Shown here: positions 12,227 through 22,792 of the stretch, piece after piece | Layout: each line of letters opens with the position of its first letter | How positions within the stretch are numbered: the stretch's first letter is position 1 | Assembly: GCA_014529385.2 (NCBI GenBank) | Contig: CM043948.1 | Coordinates: 20,955,951-21,019,950 of the forward strand | Direction of reading: 5' to 3' | DNA: 64,000 nt | Source: Adiantum capillus-veneris | Taxonomy: Eukaryota > Streptophyta > Polypodiopsida > Polypodiales > Pteridaceae | Notes under the pieces: model-generated | Told to the model about the DNA's origin: nothing | Database searches by the model: none | What the model saw: only the letters and a program-made list of their open reading frames with translations | Program-made: the position numbers and the translations under genes

Positions 12227-12453
12227 TGTTATTATATACATGTGGTAGTGATGTGTGTGAACACACTAGGACCGCCGGGGCATTTTTTCCCTCTTTAGGA
12301 GGTTTTCCCCCCCGAGCATTGTATATACGCCCATCACTCTAGGGCTATCTATCTTTCCTTTGCACACTAAGTAACACACTCTCTATTGTGTGCATTGAGC
12401 TTCCTTCGTCTTCTCCAAGCTGTGTGTGTTTCTCTGCAACCCTAATTCCAACA
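12227..12453 (+). repeat. 3' LTR of copia element
   Basis: Preceded by the purine tract CCAGGGGGGATT (12215-12226). It starts TGTTATTATA and ends TTCCAACA, and is followed by the target duplication CATGT (12454-12458), which equals the bases left of 5672. Confidence 0.92.
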
Positions 12454-13451
12454 CATGTTAAAAATCCAAAACAATTCAAAATTTTCCGATAAATACCTAA
12501 GTTTATATTTTGCATGTTATCATAATTCGCTTCAAAAATAAAGCCTCTTGGAAGATACATGCATTGTGATGTACATAATGTCAATTTTATTAATGCTTTA
12601 GTTAAAACATTGAAAGTATACAAACCGGGCTAGGAAAATGCAAAGAACGTATTCATCTTTAAAAAGATAAAAATGAATATTTACCATGCAAATTGTGTGC
12701 ATATACTTTCTTACATAGAATTTATGTAAATATAGCATTTAAAATAGCGATCATGATCGATGAATAAAGCACTCTTTTGAATATGATTAGCTAGTATGTA
12801 TTTTCATAAGAATACTTAAAAACAACAATATCAAACACTTTAAACATTTGTATATGAAATACTCTTCACAGCCGTGTTACCGACCAAGTATTTCATATAC
12901 TTAATACTTAAAAAAATGAATTTCACATGCACATACATATTATATGGCGTTTGTACGGCCGGGTTAACGACCTGAAAGTCACATTTATGCAAAAATAGAT
13001 GCTTCTAACAAATGACACTCAAGTAGCCGCCTTACCGATCGAGTGCCACCCGAATCTAAGGAGAAATAATGTCTTGCATAACCGACCGATGCCCATATGT
13101 TTTTTTGGAAAGGGGAAGGGAAGTTGACTCACCATAAGGATACTAGATTTGCTACTTACCGATGTAGTACCCAGACAGTAAGCCAATACTTACTACAAGG
13201 ACACCATCTTCCCCGTGCCACCGAGCTGGTAAGCACTGTTTCGTAGAACAGGTTACGCACACACTCCATTGTGTGGTAAGGTATCTTATGATTGCCGTGC
13301 AATACGACAAAAGGCACGCTACCATACAACACATATACACTCAAAACACAAACCCGGGTCATGTGGTAAGGTACTTTGGTACTGCCACGCACTGCAACAC
13401 AGAGCACGCTCCCACACGACTCCCTCTCTCCTCTTGACGTACCTACAAAGG
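12454..13451. other. non-coding spacer with serial short inverted repeats
   Basis: No gene is supported. The stretch contains a degenerate TTACCGACC-like motif at about 12876, 12963, 13031, 13079 and 13156. Some copies sit in the loop of a short inverted repeat; the clearest has perfect 13-base arms at 12851-12863 and 12887-12899. Two related segments around 13272-13335 and 13362-13425 share GTGGTAAGGTA and GGCACGCT- or AGCACGCT-like parts. Confidence 0.55.
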
Positions 13452-13455
13452 TGGT

Positions 13456-13785
13456 TATTAACCCTCTCGGCTCACGGACACCCTATCACCTACGACGGAC
13501 GTTGTAACCTACGACGGAAATTGTATTATTTATTTGGTAGAGTCAGGTACCGGGCTTGTTGGTCCAATTGGAAAAGGGTAAGAGTGATCGCCAATGAGAG
13601 GCGCACTCTAACTGGAACATTCAAGGGATTAGTTGGCTAAGCATGGGCGCCCAAGTGTGAATGGGGCGAGCTCATATAAAAGTCAACTAAGCCTAAAATT
13701 CACTCATTCTCTCATTTGTGCAATAGAAGAGTGCTCTTGCTCCATCTCCATCTTCTTCTTCTTCAACTCCTTGTGTGTGTGTGTA

Positions 13786-13837
<52 letters not shown>

Positions 13838-14076
13838 CGCTCGAGCATTGCGACGACTGCACGGCAGCGGCGAAGCGGTTGAGCGCGGCGAAGCGGCGGC
13901 TCCTTTTTCTTTGCGGCGAGGAATCCTCCACGAAGCAAGCGTAGAGCGGTGAGTGACACACCATCGCCTTCTTTGAGCTTACTAGTTTAGGCTTGTTGTG
14001 TGCTTGGAGCCATTTGTGGCTCGCACACGGTGTATCGGCAAGTTCCTTACATTGACACGTGCGACATATGCGCACA
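13456..14076 (+). repeat. 5' LTR of the Athila-like element
   Basis: It is homologous to 27789-28374 from TTAACCCTC to GCGCACA. It contains TATAAAAG at 13675-13682 and a compound GT/GA microsatellite (13772-13835). The first bases differ from the right LTR (TATTAACC against TGTTAACC), and the left boundary is uncertain by a few bases. Confidence 0.87.
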
Positions 14077-14080
14077 TTTT

Positions 14081-14098
14081 TGGCGCCGCTACCGGGGA
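14081..14098 (+). promoter_or_regulatory. primer-binding site, tRNA-Asp type
   Basis: TGGCGCCGCTACCGGGGA starts four bases after the LTR. It matches the plant tRNA-Asp-type site used by Athila and Tat elements except at two central bases. Confidence 0.85.
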
Positions 14099-14883
14099 AC
14101 GCCGTGCATTAAGCTCGAGTAGCACTCTGTGCTTCTTTTGTGGTGCAATTTCTATTGTAGGAAAGGTAAGGAAGGAGGGTGTGTGTGTTGAGAAGAGGGA
14201 CTTGGTGTTATACTGTGTTTTTTTTTTGTTAATGGAGTTTTCAAAGGTACTGTGTTTATTCTCTGTGCATTAAGGTTGTTAATTTTCTTTGTTAATGGAG
14301 TTTTCAAAGGTACTGTGTTTATTCTCTGTGTACTAAGGTTGTTAGTTTTCTGTGTACAATAAGTAGGAAGTAGATCTCTGAGAGTTAATACAGTGTGTTA
14401 GTGTGTAACAGTAGGTGTATTAGCTAGAAGTAGGTAGATAGAGTGTGTGTGTGTGCTCTCGAGCAGGCCGCGGCGACCTTATCCTTTTTTTTAAAAAAAA
14501 TTAAAAATTAATTTTAAAAAATAAAATAAAATTTTAAAGGTAGGACCGGGATCGGGAATATCTCCCAGACCCAAGCCCAAGCTCACGCTCAGGCCTAGGC
14601 CTCAGTCGCCTTTTAAAAAAACGAAATTTAGCTTCACAAGTAGCTAAAAATCAATTTTTTGAGGACCAACGGAACTTCAGATGCCCGAAAATTGTGTTGT
14701 AAAGCACACAGCGACCCTCTAAGTGATACGCTCATTTTGAGCTATCACACACTTTAATCAAAAAAATCAAACATTAAAAAAATATTAAAAACGTAAAAAA
14801 CATGAGTGAAAACGGACGCTTAAAAAAGGTAAGCGGTTAACCTTCGAGGTTATTCGTCGACGTTTGTAGGGTGCCAAAGACAC
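14099..14883 (+). other. untranslated leader with a 63-bp tandem duplication
   Basis: The leader between primer site and gag has no gene. Two copies of a 63-base unit lie head to tail at 14228-14290 and 14291-14353 with few differences. A (GT)n tract near 14440 and A/T-rich runs follow. Confidence 0.7.
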
Positions 14884-17453
14884 ATGCATCTGCGCTCTGG
14901 TCGTGTGCTAGAGACGGAGCAACTAGAGAGAATTTTGACTTACGCGAGTTCTCAATATCCACCTACTTTAGGTTTTGGACCCTCGGCGGGGACCCAAGGT
15001 AGTACAAACCAAGACCCGAACATAGCGGCTAGTGACTCTTCCTCTGACTACGACGTCATGGAGGGTTTTCCATGCCTAATCCCGATAGCTCAAGCCAAGA
15101 CATGCATGCCATGGGTCCTCGGTCCGGGCCGAGCGTGCTTTGCCGCCTGAAGGAAACCTTTAGTAGAGCCACTCGCTCCGAACATGGAGCTAATGATGTA
15201 AATGAGGGGGGTGGGGAAGTAAATTCTCCATTCGTGACAAACGTAGACCCTATACCGTTAGAGAATGTGCACGTGAATACTTCATTCACTGCACCTCTTG
15301 AATCTTCAGAGTTATTTCCCTCTGAGGTCATATTACCCGATGGTGGTAGAAGCCTTGCCGAAGTGCAAGAGGTTGAGCGATATATCCTTGCAGCGAGGGA
15401 AAAGGAAGTCGAGAGCTTACACAAGGCGGAGCAACGAAGAGAGTTAAAAGTGAAAGCTCCTATGTCAATATCCTTGCTAAGAGAGCAATCAAGTGCTCCT
15501 GATTTAGCAACCGCTAAGGGCCAACTCCTGAAAAGCAACATTGCATCTAGCTTAAAGGACACCCCTAGCACCTCAATCCTAGATGGAGTGTTCTTAAATG
15601 AGAACTGGGAGTATGAATTACAAACAGAGACTCTGACCGACCTATACACAGGTCACACCTATCATGTGGGTTGGTCAGATGTCCTACAATCCACAATGGG
15701 TGCTACTAGTGTAGAGGATCAACAACAAAGAGTTTGTGAGGTCATCCATAGGGTCATTGAGTTAGAGAGACAGAACAAGGGGATCAACATGCCTTCAACG
15801 GGTCTCATGAGATTCTTGGATACAGGGAAGGCTAAACAACCGACCTTATCGCAAATGGAGACTCCCTCGGTAAGTCCGATGGATCCCCCATATGTTGTTT
15901 CTCCAGGGGTCTCAGTGAAATTTGAGCCCACAAGTGATAGCTTCACCTTTCGAAGTCTAGCTCATCTTTCCCTTGATGACACCATGGCTACCATGCCTAT
16001 CCCAATGATGGGCATGCCGAGAAACACGCCATGGAACTCATTTGTTAGTAAAGCACCACTACATGGTAGCTCAATGCCTGTAACAGTACCTACAAGTGTG
16101 TACCAATCGTATGCACCTATGGGTCATCACACTCATGTAGTCCCTACCCCTCCCATTTTTTCAACTACCTATGCTCCACAACCACAATACACAAGTTCTT
16201 ATTTCCATGGGACTATACCGGCTAGCATTAGCATGTCACATCCGACGTCTGCTATGCCTAAGGCCACACATATGAACTATGGACTACCACATGGCACAAC
16301 ATCATACCCAACGTGGAACCCAAAGGCTTCCTATGCGCCAAGCCCAATGCCAATACCTACTCCACATGTAGTCTCTGGAGCGCCTTCACCCACGATGCCT
16401 GCTCACTTAGGTAACTTGGAAACATTTGCTCAAGCTATTGGTCGATCGATTGTTGAGAATATGTGTAACACGCCTGATAGAGAGCCTAGAAGTAAGGTAG
16501 TACAAATAGCCAAGCTCACACAAAAATTTAGTGGAGACGGGGATGTGAGAAAGCATATCGAAGTGTTTGAACAAATATGCGATTCTCTAGGAGAACACAA
16601 TGACCTACATAAGAGCAATGCTTTAAGCCTAACCGTAAGTGGAAAGGCTGGGGATTGGTATAGAACCCTAAGGGTGGAAGAAAAAACGATTTACCATACT
16701 CTTAGTAGACTGTTCTTAAAAGAATACATACGAGAGGGAGTGCTTTGGGGTGTAGCCTCTCAGCTCCAGAAAGCCAAACGAGAGGAAGGAGAGTCCGTGA
16801 GAGACTTTATAAGTTGCTTGAAGCATTTGAATTCTCGTTGTAATCCAAATGAGCGCTTCAAAAATAACCAATTGCTTGATAGATTCATTAGGGGATTACG
16901 ACATGAGGATATCTACAATGGCCTAGTCATTAGAGGTATCACCACTTGGGAAGTAGTCACCACCAATGCAATCCAATTGGAGGATAATTTAATGATTCAA
17001 GGAGAAAGAGTGTCTGTTGAGTCTAAATCTATTAGCTCACAAGCATCGAGGCATCAGCCAATGACCCTAAAGCCTATTGCTAAGGAGCCAAAGATATCTG
17101 AGATGACTTTAGCAGATCTCACCAAGGCTATTCAAGAGAGTCTTAGAGACAATCGTGCTCCGCAAAACAATCATATGTATCCAAGAAGGGAGCAACAATG
17201 GTGCTCAGTATGCTATGGACCGCATAGTACCAGTGAATGCCCTACTTTTGGAGTAAAATTCAATGGGAACTGCAATGCATGTGGAAGGTATGGTCATCAA
17301 GCTAAGGATTGCATAGTATTTAAGCGTGCGATGGCCAATAGACCAACCTTAGTATGGACAGACACACCTCGAGTGCCTGCATTGATGCCGGCCCCACCTT
17401 TTGAACAACAGCACAACACATGGTCCCTAGGGCCCAAAATGTTGTTCAAATAA
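14884..17453 (+). pseudogene. Gag of the Athila-like element
   Basis: Capsid and nucleocapsid protein of the element. A first frame from the ATG at 14884 begins MHLRSGRVLETEQLE, the short basic start common in plant Ty3 Gag. It overlaps a long frame (15072-17453, 793 codons), so one frameshift lies at about 15060-15150. The long frame has a low-complexity Pro/Ser/Met-rich middle (about residues 250-460), then a capsid-type gag domain (about 475-640: KIAKLTQKFSGDGDVR-like start, GKAGDWYRTL, FISCLKHLNSRCNP, FIRGLRHEDIY). Two zinc knuckles follow at about 710-752: CSVCYGPHSTSEC, with only three residues before His, and CNACGRYGHQAKDC, which is canonical. Confidence 0.85.
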
Positions 17454-17847
17454 CACCCTTACCACCTCGAGTGCTAGGACCGCAACCACCACATCCGAGA
17501 ATCACTTCTGTGAATCAACTGGGTTGTGAGTCATCTATTTCTTGTTTGGAAGGCTGTGAGGAAGATATAGATCCTAATATTGCCTATGGGATGGATGTGC
17601 TTGAAGAAAGTCCACAATACTACATGGAGGACTATTGGGGACAAGTCAAACCTGTATATCAAGTAGTTGCTCTTGCGGCAAGAGGCCAAAATATCAATTA
17701 CACTGCTAAGAGACCACCTCTTCAATGCTATGAGTGTGGAGGTCCACATCGTGTACCCGAGTGTCCTATTAGGCTACAAAAGAACGCCACACTAATGCAA
17801 ACCAATCAAGCGAGCACGTCTACAATGCCGATACTCATGCGTAATCG
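17454..17847 (+). pseudogene. Gag-protease linker with further zinc-knuckle-like motif
   Basis: A 165-codon frame (17420-17917) overlaps the Gag end and is shifted against it. It encodes an acidic linker and CYECGGPHRVPEC, another knuckle of the C-x2-C-x3-H-x4-C form. A degenerate fourth motif follows (RCGIDHLIAQC). The frame then changes again into the protease. Confidence 0.7.
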
Positions 17848-18765
17848 ATGTGGCATAGATCATTTGATTGCCCAATGCCCAATTACCAGATGGATGGAGC
17901 TAGGGAGATGCCAATAGAGGAGGAATACATAGATCCACAACCCAACCTAGATGAGAATCTTGTTATAGAAATACCTGTTAACAAGTTGGGACAATACTTT
18001 GAGGGTGATGAATCCAATGCGACCATACCAATCACTACTAAGGGATTAACTGTGAAGGGAATCCTTGATGGTGGCCCTGGGGTTAGCATTGTGACTAAAA
18101 ATTGTTGGGAAACTATGGGAAGACCTCACCTTGCGACCACAACCATAGTAGTGAAGATGGCCAATGGGTCTGGGATGCTAGAAGATCTCAAGATCAAGGT
18201 CTTTGGACATAAAATACGAGTTACCTTCATTGTTATGGATTTTTCCAAACACACAATGGCATCTGAGATGATCTTAGGACGTCCTTTCATGAGGGAAGCA
18301 AAAATGGTGCATGACTGGTCCAAAAACCATGTCTACCTGCAGTTCCAAGATTCTGTCATTCGAGTGGATCTTGTGACGGGTCGAGCACATCCTCTAGGAA
18401 ACAGGTTTATAATTGATCATAGATCTGACACCACAGTTCACTCGGCCCCATTGCAGTATTGTTACATGTGTAAAGTGGACATTGATGTTGGGGAAGATTC
18501 TCCTTATATGGATGTACTACCTGGGATGACTGAGTCGGACAATGTGGATTGGGTCCACCTAGCAGTAACCATAGACACTTGGGGAAATAGGGGGACGACC
18601 TGGATAACACCTGAGGGGGATGAAATACCACCACTTGTACCCTTAAACATGCTAAAAGCAATGCATATAGCTTTTGATGATCTACAAGATGAAAGTTTGA
18701 CTAGCATTGAAACCAGTAGCGTCTCACAAGACTATAGCCCACACGATTTGGGGTCAGAATCATAA
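17848..18765 (+). pseudogene. protease 1 (DGG retropepsin) in the usual gag-pol position
   Basis: Retropepsins cut the polyprotein as homodimers. This 305-codon frame has the fold signature: a hydrophobic strand and the active-site loop ILDGGPGVSIV (catalytic Asp about residue 74), the KMANGS flap-side segment, and the closing motif MILGRPFMREAKMVHDW (about residue 141). The loop reads DGG rather than D-S/T-G; a DGG form occurs in some plant Ty3 proteases, so activity cannot be excluded. The C-terminal half is an acidic spacer (DIDVGEDSPYMDVLPG). A stop at 18763 separates it from the next frame. Confidence 0.8.
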
Positions 18766-19397
18766 GTTGAAATTGACTTTGAGGACGAATAATCTGAGTT
18801 AAATCTTAGTGCAAATGTGGGGACAAACCATTCAGGGCCCAGTGGTAACCTAGATGATAATCTATCCAAGGGAGCAGAAGACACAAGTAGTGATTCATCT
18901 AGTGAGTCTTCACTAGAAATCGACCGTAATCGAGAATTAAACAAGAATAGTAAGAGATATAAGAGGAGACGATATCAAGAAAATGTGCGTACTAGAATAA
19001 ATGAAAAGAAATCTACCGTAGAATGGCTTAATTATATAGGGGCATGTGATGCTCATCGAAAGTTGGTAGATAAATTGGGTGAATACCTTCAAAGCGTTAT
19101 GTGGTGTAGTCCACAACCCATTGACATCGCACAACTAGAGGCTACAGAGAAGCCAAAGTTGAGCCGTACCGTAAGGAGACGACAAAATCGAGAGTTAGCT
19201 CAACAACAAAAAGAATCAAAAGTTAAATCACAGTCCAAAGAACAACAGGACCCCACAGACTTACACCCTGCACCTGAACATTTCAAATCCTATACCACAG
19301 AGGAACGTAAGGTTGTGTATACAAAGGCTCAAAGAAAACCTATCGATGGGAGCAATGGAGTCTATGATGGTCCAGCGATAGTTAAGGTTTAATAGAG
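18766..19397 (+). pseudogene. protease-RT spacer of the Athila-like element
   Basis: The frame 18817-19392 (191 codons) is acidic and serine-rich at first, then strongly basic (SKRYKRRRYQENVRTR, LSRTVRRRQNRELAQQQK). No domain is recognised. It lies in pol order between protease and RT and is probably a linker rather than a separate gene. Confidence 0.55.
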
Positions 19398-20963
19398 TTA
19401 GTAGACCCAGGAGAAGAGTCTAAACCTGTTTTCATTGCCCAAGATCTGACCGAGACTGAGGAGTGTGTACTTAAAGAACTTCTCAAGGAATTCAGGGATA
19501 TATTTGCCTGGACTTATCATGATATGAAAGGTGTTCCACCTTCCATGGTGCAACACACAATCCCTATGAATAGCATGGCTAAACCAATTCAGCAACGACC
19601 CTACCCAATGAATCCTAAATATGCAAAAATCGTTCAAGAAGAGATTGAAAAGCTGGTGGAATGCGGATTCATATGCCCTATTGAGCACTCAGAATGGGTG
19701 TCACCAATAGTGATTGTGCCAAAAAAGAATGGGAAACTCAGAGTGTGCGTGGATCTCAAGAAGGTCAATGCCGCCACTAGGAGGGACCATTACCCCTTGC
19801 CATATTCAGAACACGTGCTTGAAAGAGTTGCAGGGAAGGAAGCTTATAGCTTTTTAGATGGGTACTCTGGCTACAATCAAATCACAATTGCGCTGGAGGA
19901 CCAAGCTAAAATAGCCTTTATAACCGAATTTGGAGTGTTCGCATTTCGTGTTATGGCTTTTGGTTTAACCAATGCCCCTGCTACCTTTCAAAGATTAATA
20001 AACACTGCTTTTAGAGAATATTTGAGGGAGTTTTGTGAAGATTTCTTAGATGACCTTTGTGTTTATTCCTCTTGGAAAGAACATCTATCATGCTTACGAA
20101 AAGTGTTTGAGAAGTGTAGATTGTATCGCATCTCCTTAAACCCTTTCAAATGCCAATTTTGGGTTAAACATGCGGTCATTTTAGGGCATATAGTGTCCAA
20201 AAATGGGATTTCCACATATGAGAGCAGAATTAAAGCCATTGCTGAATTGCCACCACCTACAAATTATAAAGGACTTCAAAGGTTTATGGGCCATGTTGGT
20301 TATTACCGACGGTTTATTTTAAACTTTGCCGAGATAGCTCGTCCTTTGTACAAGCTTCTTATTGAGTTCCAATGGACTGTGGAGTGTGACCATGCTTACG
20401 AGTCATTGAAAAAGACCTTGACTAGCTCTCCTATTCTACGAGTGCCCGATTGGAATGCAAATTTTCATGTGCATATTGATGCATTGAACTTTGCTATTGG
20501 GTGTGTTCTAGCTCAACTAGGAGAACATAAACTGGACTACCCCATTAGCTTCGCAAGTCGTTAGTTGAATGATGCCGAAAGAAACTACACCACTACACAG
20601 CGAGAAGGTTTAGGTATGATTTATGCAGTGAAGAAATTTCGCTACTACCTTCTGGCCAACAAGTTTGTGTTCTATGTTGATCATCAAGCCTTGTTGTATC
20701 TAGTAAATAAACCTTGTTCCACGGGAAGAATTACACGATGGTTGTTAATTCTCCTTGAGTTTGATTTTACCGTTGTGGTGAGACCTAGTAAAAGACATGT
20801 CATGGCTGATCATTTGTCTTGCATACCCAATGGTGAAGCCCCTACTGGAGTCGATGATGAATTGCCTGATACTTCTCTATTCCTAGTCGAAACCATACTT
20901 GAATGGAGTGAGAAGATTGTGAACTTTCTAGTTAATGGTTTTCCACCCAAAGAGCTTCGTTAA
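19398..20963 (+). pseudogene. reverse transcriptase and RNase H of the Athila-like element
   Basis: One frame with a single TAG at 20562. The RT shows WVSPIVIVPKKNGKLR, VNAATRRDHYPLP, SFLDGYSGYNQ, the VMAFGLTNAPATFQRL segment and the catalytic FLDD box (about 20046-20057). RNase H follows with its aspartates and glutamate: VHIDALNFAIG, TTTQREGLGMIYAVKKFRYY, YVDHQALLYL and VMADHLS. All catalytic residues I can check are present, so the break comes from stops and frameshifts rather than active-site loss. It ends with a stop after PPKELR at 20961. Confidence 0.9.
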
Positions 20964-22137
20964 GATAGAGCTCAAAAAATGTTAAAACAATGTGAACCTT
21001 ACTCTCTCATTGCGGGAACTCTCTACAGGCTAGGGAAGGATGATATTCTTAGACGTTGTGCCTGTGAGGATGAGTATTTATACATACTGCAAGAAGCCCG
21101 CATGGGTATAGCCGGAGGACATTTCTCAGGGGAACTAACAGCTAGAAAGGTGTTGCAATCAGGCTATTGGTGACCAACCTTATTTAAGGATGCATCACTT
21201 TTTGGAAAAGGATGTGATGAATGCCAACGTTACAAGATCACACAACAAAAGGATAGGATGCCCTTACATCCTGTTAAAGTGACTCAACATTTGAAAAATG
21301 GGGTTTGGACTTTGTAGGCCCAATTAGTTCGGCAGCTAGCACTCAATCTCGATATATTATTGTTGCCACTGACTATGTGACAAAGTGGGCGGAAGCCAGG
21401 GAGACACGTAAGGCCGATGCGAGGTCAACTGCCAAGTTTCTCTTTGAGAACATTATTACAAGATTTGGTTGTCCCTTTGAGATTGTGAGTGACAATGGTA
21501 CTCATTTTATAAATGGAGTAATAAAAGAACTCACTACCAACTTTATGATAGCTCACCATAAGTCCACACCTTATTATCCACAAGCAAATGGCCAAGCTGA
21601 GAGCACCAACAAGAACTTAATCTCTATCTTAACCAAAACGGTGGAAGTCATCGCACAGATTGGGATTTAAAGCTTACATCAGCTCTATGGGCTTATTGTA
21701 CTGCGTATAAAGTTGCCATTAACTGCACACCATTTAAGATGGTGTATGGCCAAGAAGCGGTTATGCCATGAGAGTTTGTCGTTCCTAGTCTTCGAGTAGC
21801 TTCTCAAGAAGGTTGGGATGGTAACCCCTTAGTTGAGCGATTATATATCCTTGAAAGGCTAGTTGAAGAGAGGCAATTAGCTGTGAAAAATGCACTTGTG
21901 GAGAAAGATTGGAGGAAGAAATGGTTTGACCGTCATCTAAAGAACAAAGACATCAATGTTGGTGATAAAGTCCTTATGTATGGAGTGCGTAACGAAAAGA
22001 AAACGTTGAAATATGCGAGAAAATGACCATATAGAGTATGTGAGATCACCCCACAAGGAACCATTCGTGTGGAGACTCTTGATGGAGTTGAAACCATTGG
22101 ATTCCTCAATGGGAGCAAATTTAAAAGATACTATGAT
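20964..22137 (+). pseudogene. integrase of the Athila-like element
   Basis: The zinc region reads GGHFSGELTARKVLQSGYW followed, after a TGA, by CDECQRYKI. The core has the three acidic residues: the Asp in DFVGPISS (about 21308), the Asp in VSDNGTHF (about 21490) and the Glu in NGQAESTNKN (about 21600). Frameshifts lie near 21300 and 21645, and two further TGA codons are seen at about 21768 and 22024. The C-terminal basic domain (KNKDINVGDKVLMYGV, then YRVCEITPQGTIRVETLDG) runs to about 22137 and is joined in frame to the next entry. Confidence 0.87.
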
Positions 22138-22737
22138 CCTTTAAGCCAAGAGGAGTTGCGTGCCATCCATACAAAAAAGGTAGCCAAGGCACAAATAGAA
22201 TTGAAGAAGATACAAGCTCAAGCTGAGGCTAAGGAGCGACAACAACGTATAAGACGAAAACGAGAGGCTAACCTTGGAGTCACACATGCATTCCATGTTG
22301 AAATCAACGAGGATTGGTTGGACTCTGACACACCTCTACAATACCCTATTGAGCTAAACAACACCTATAGAAAAGTGCTATATAACGCCTTATTGGACAC
22401 GGGTGCTAAATATAATCTGCTATCATATGGGGTGTGGTGTCAATTAGGGAAGCCACCTCTATCTGAGAGTATTATCCAAGTCAAGGGTGTCAACAAGAAA
22501 AAAACTGCAGTTTTTGGAATCTGGCACACTTCTGTCAGTTATGACAATGGGGTTGTAGCTCAAGACTTTTTGGTCATGCCTGTTGGAACTATGGAGGGTA
22601 ATATAAACCTAGGACGCACGTGGATGATAGCCACCAAATGCACTATTGATTGGGGGACAGGGGGTGTCACAACACAGAAAACAACTCTTAGCCCTACCAC
22701 ACAAGCCATAGTCCCTGAGATATTGCCTCTTAAGTAA
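22069..22737 (+). CDS. integrase tail plus second, DTG-type retropepsin-like domain
   Basis: This 222-codon open stretch starts in the integrase C-terminus and continues through a charged helix (about residues 30-65, rich in Lys/Gln/Arg). It then forms a second aspartic protease-like domain. YNALLDTGAKYNLLSYGVW carries the canonical D-T-G-A active site (Asp about residue 110). A glycine-containing flap region (IQVKGVNKKKTAVFG) follows, then the closing strand with LGRTWM (about residue 180). Domain size and spacing fit retropepsin. Ty3 elements normally have one protease, upstream of RT; here that copy (17848-18765) has DGG. The domain may be a captured or duplicated protease. The stop at 22735 may be a decay event because sense-like sequence continues for about 20 codons. 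Confidence 0.7.
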   Translation: METLDGVETIGFLNGSKFKRYYDPLSQEELRAIHTKKVAKAQIELKKIQAQAEAKERQQRIRRKREANLGVTHAFHVEINEDWLDSDTPLQYPIELNNTYRKVLYNALLDTGAKYNLLSYGVWCQLGKPPLSESIIQVKGVNKKKTAVFGIWHTSVSYDNGVVAQDFLVMPVGTMEGNINLGRTWMIATKCTIDWGTGGVTTQKTTLSPTTQAIVPEILPLK

Positions 22738-22792
22738 ATAAAACCCAAAACATTGCATGTCCAAGAGGTTGAACCATATGTCCCCATAGCCC

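Larger units (their letters stand above)
5672..12453 (+). mobile_element. Ty1/copia retrotransposon, interrupted by a nested LTR element
   Basis: Two 227-bp LTRs (5672-5898 and 12227-12453) are flanked by the same five bases, CATGT, at 5667-5671 and 12454-12458, so they belong to one insertion. Inside are a tRNA-Met primer site, gag, protease, integrase core, then about 3 kb of foreign retroelement, then the end of RT and RNase H and a purine tract. The piece from the integrase tail to most of RT is missing. Copy A at 2262-3497 shows what that piece looks like, so the nested insertion came with a deletion of at least 1.2 kb. Confidence 0.9.
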
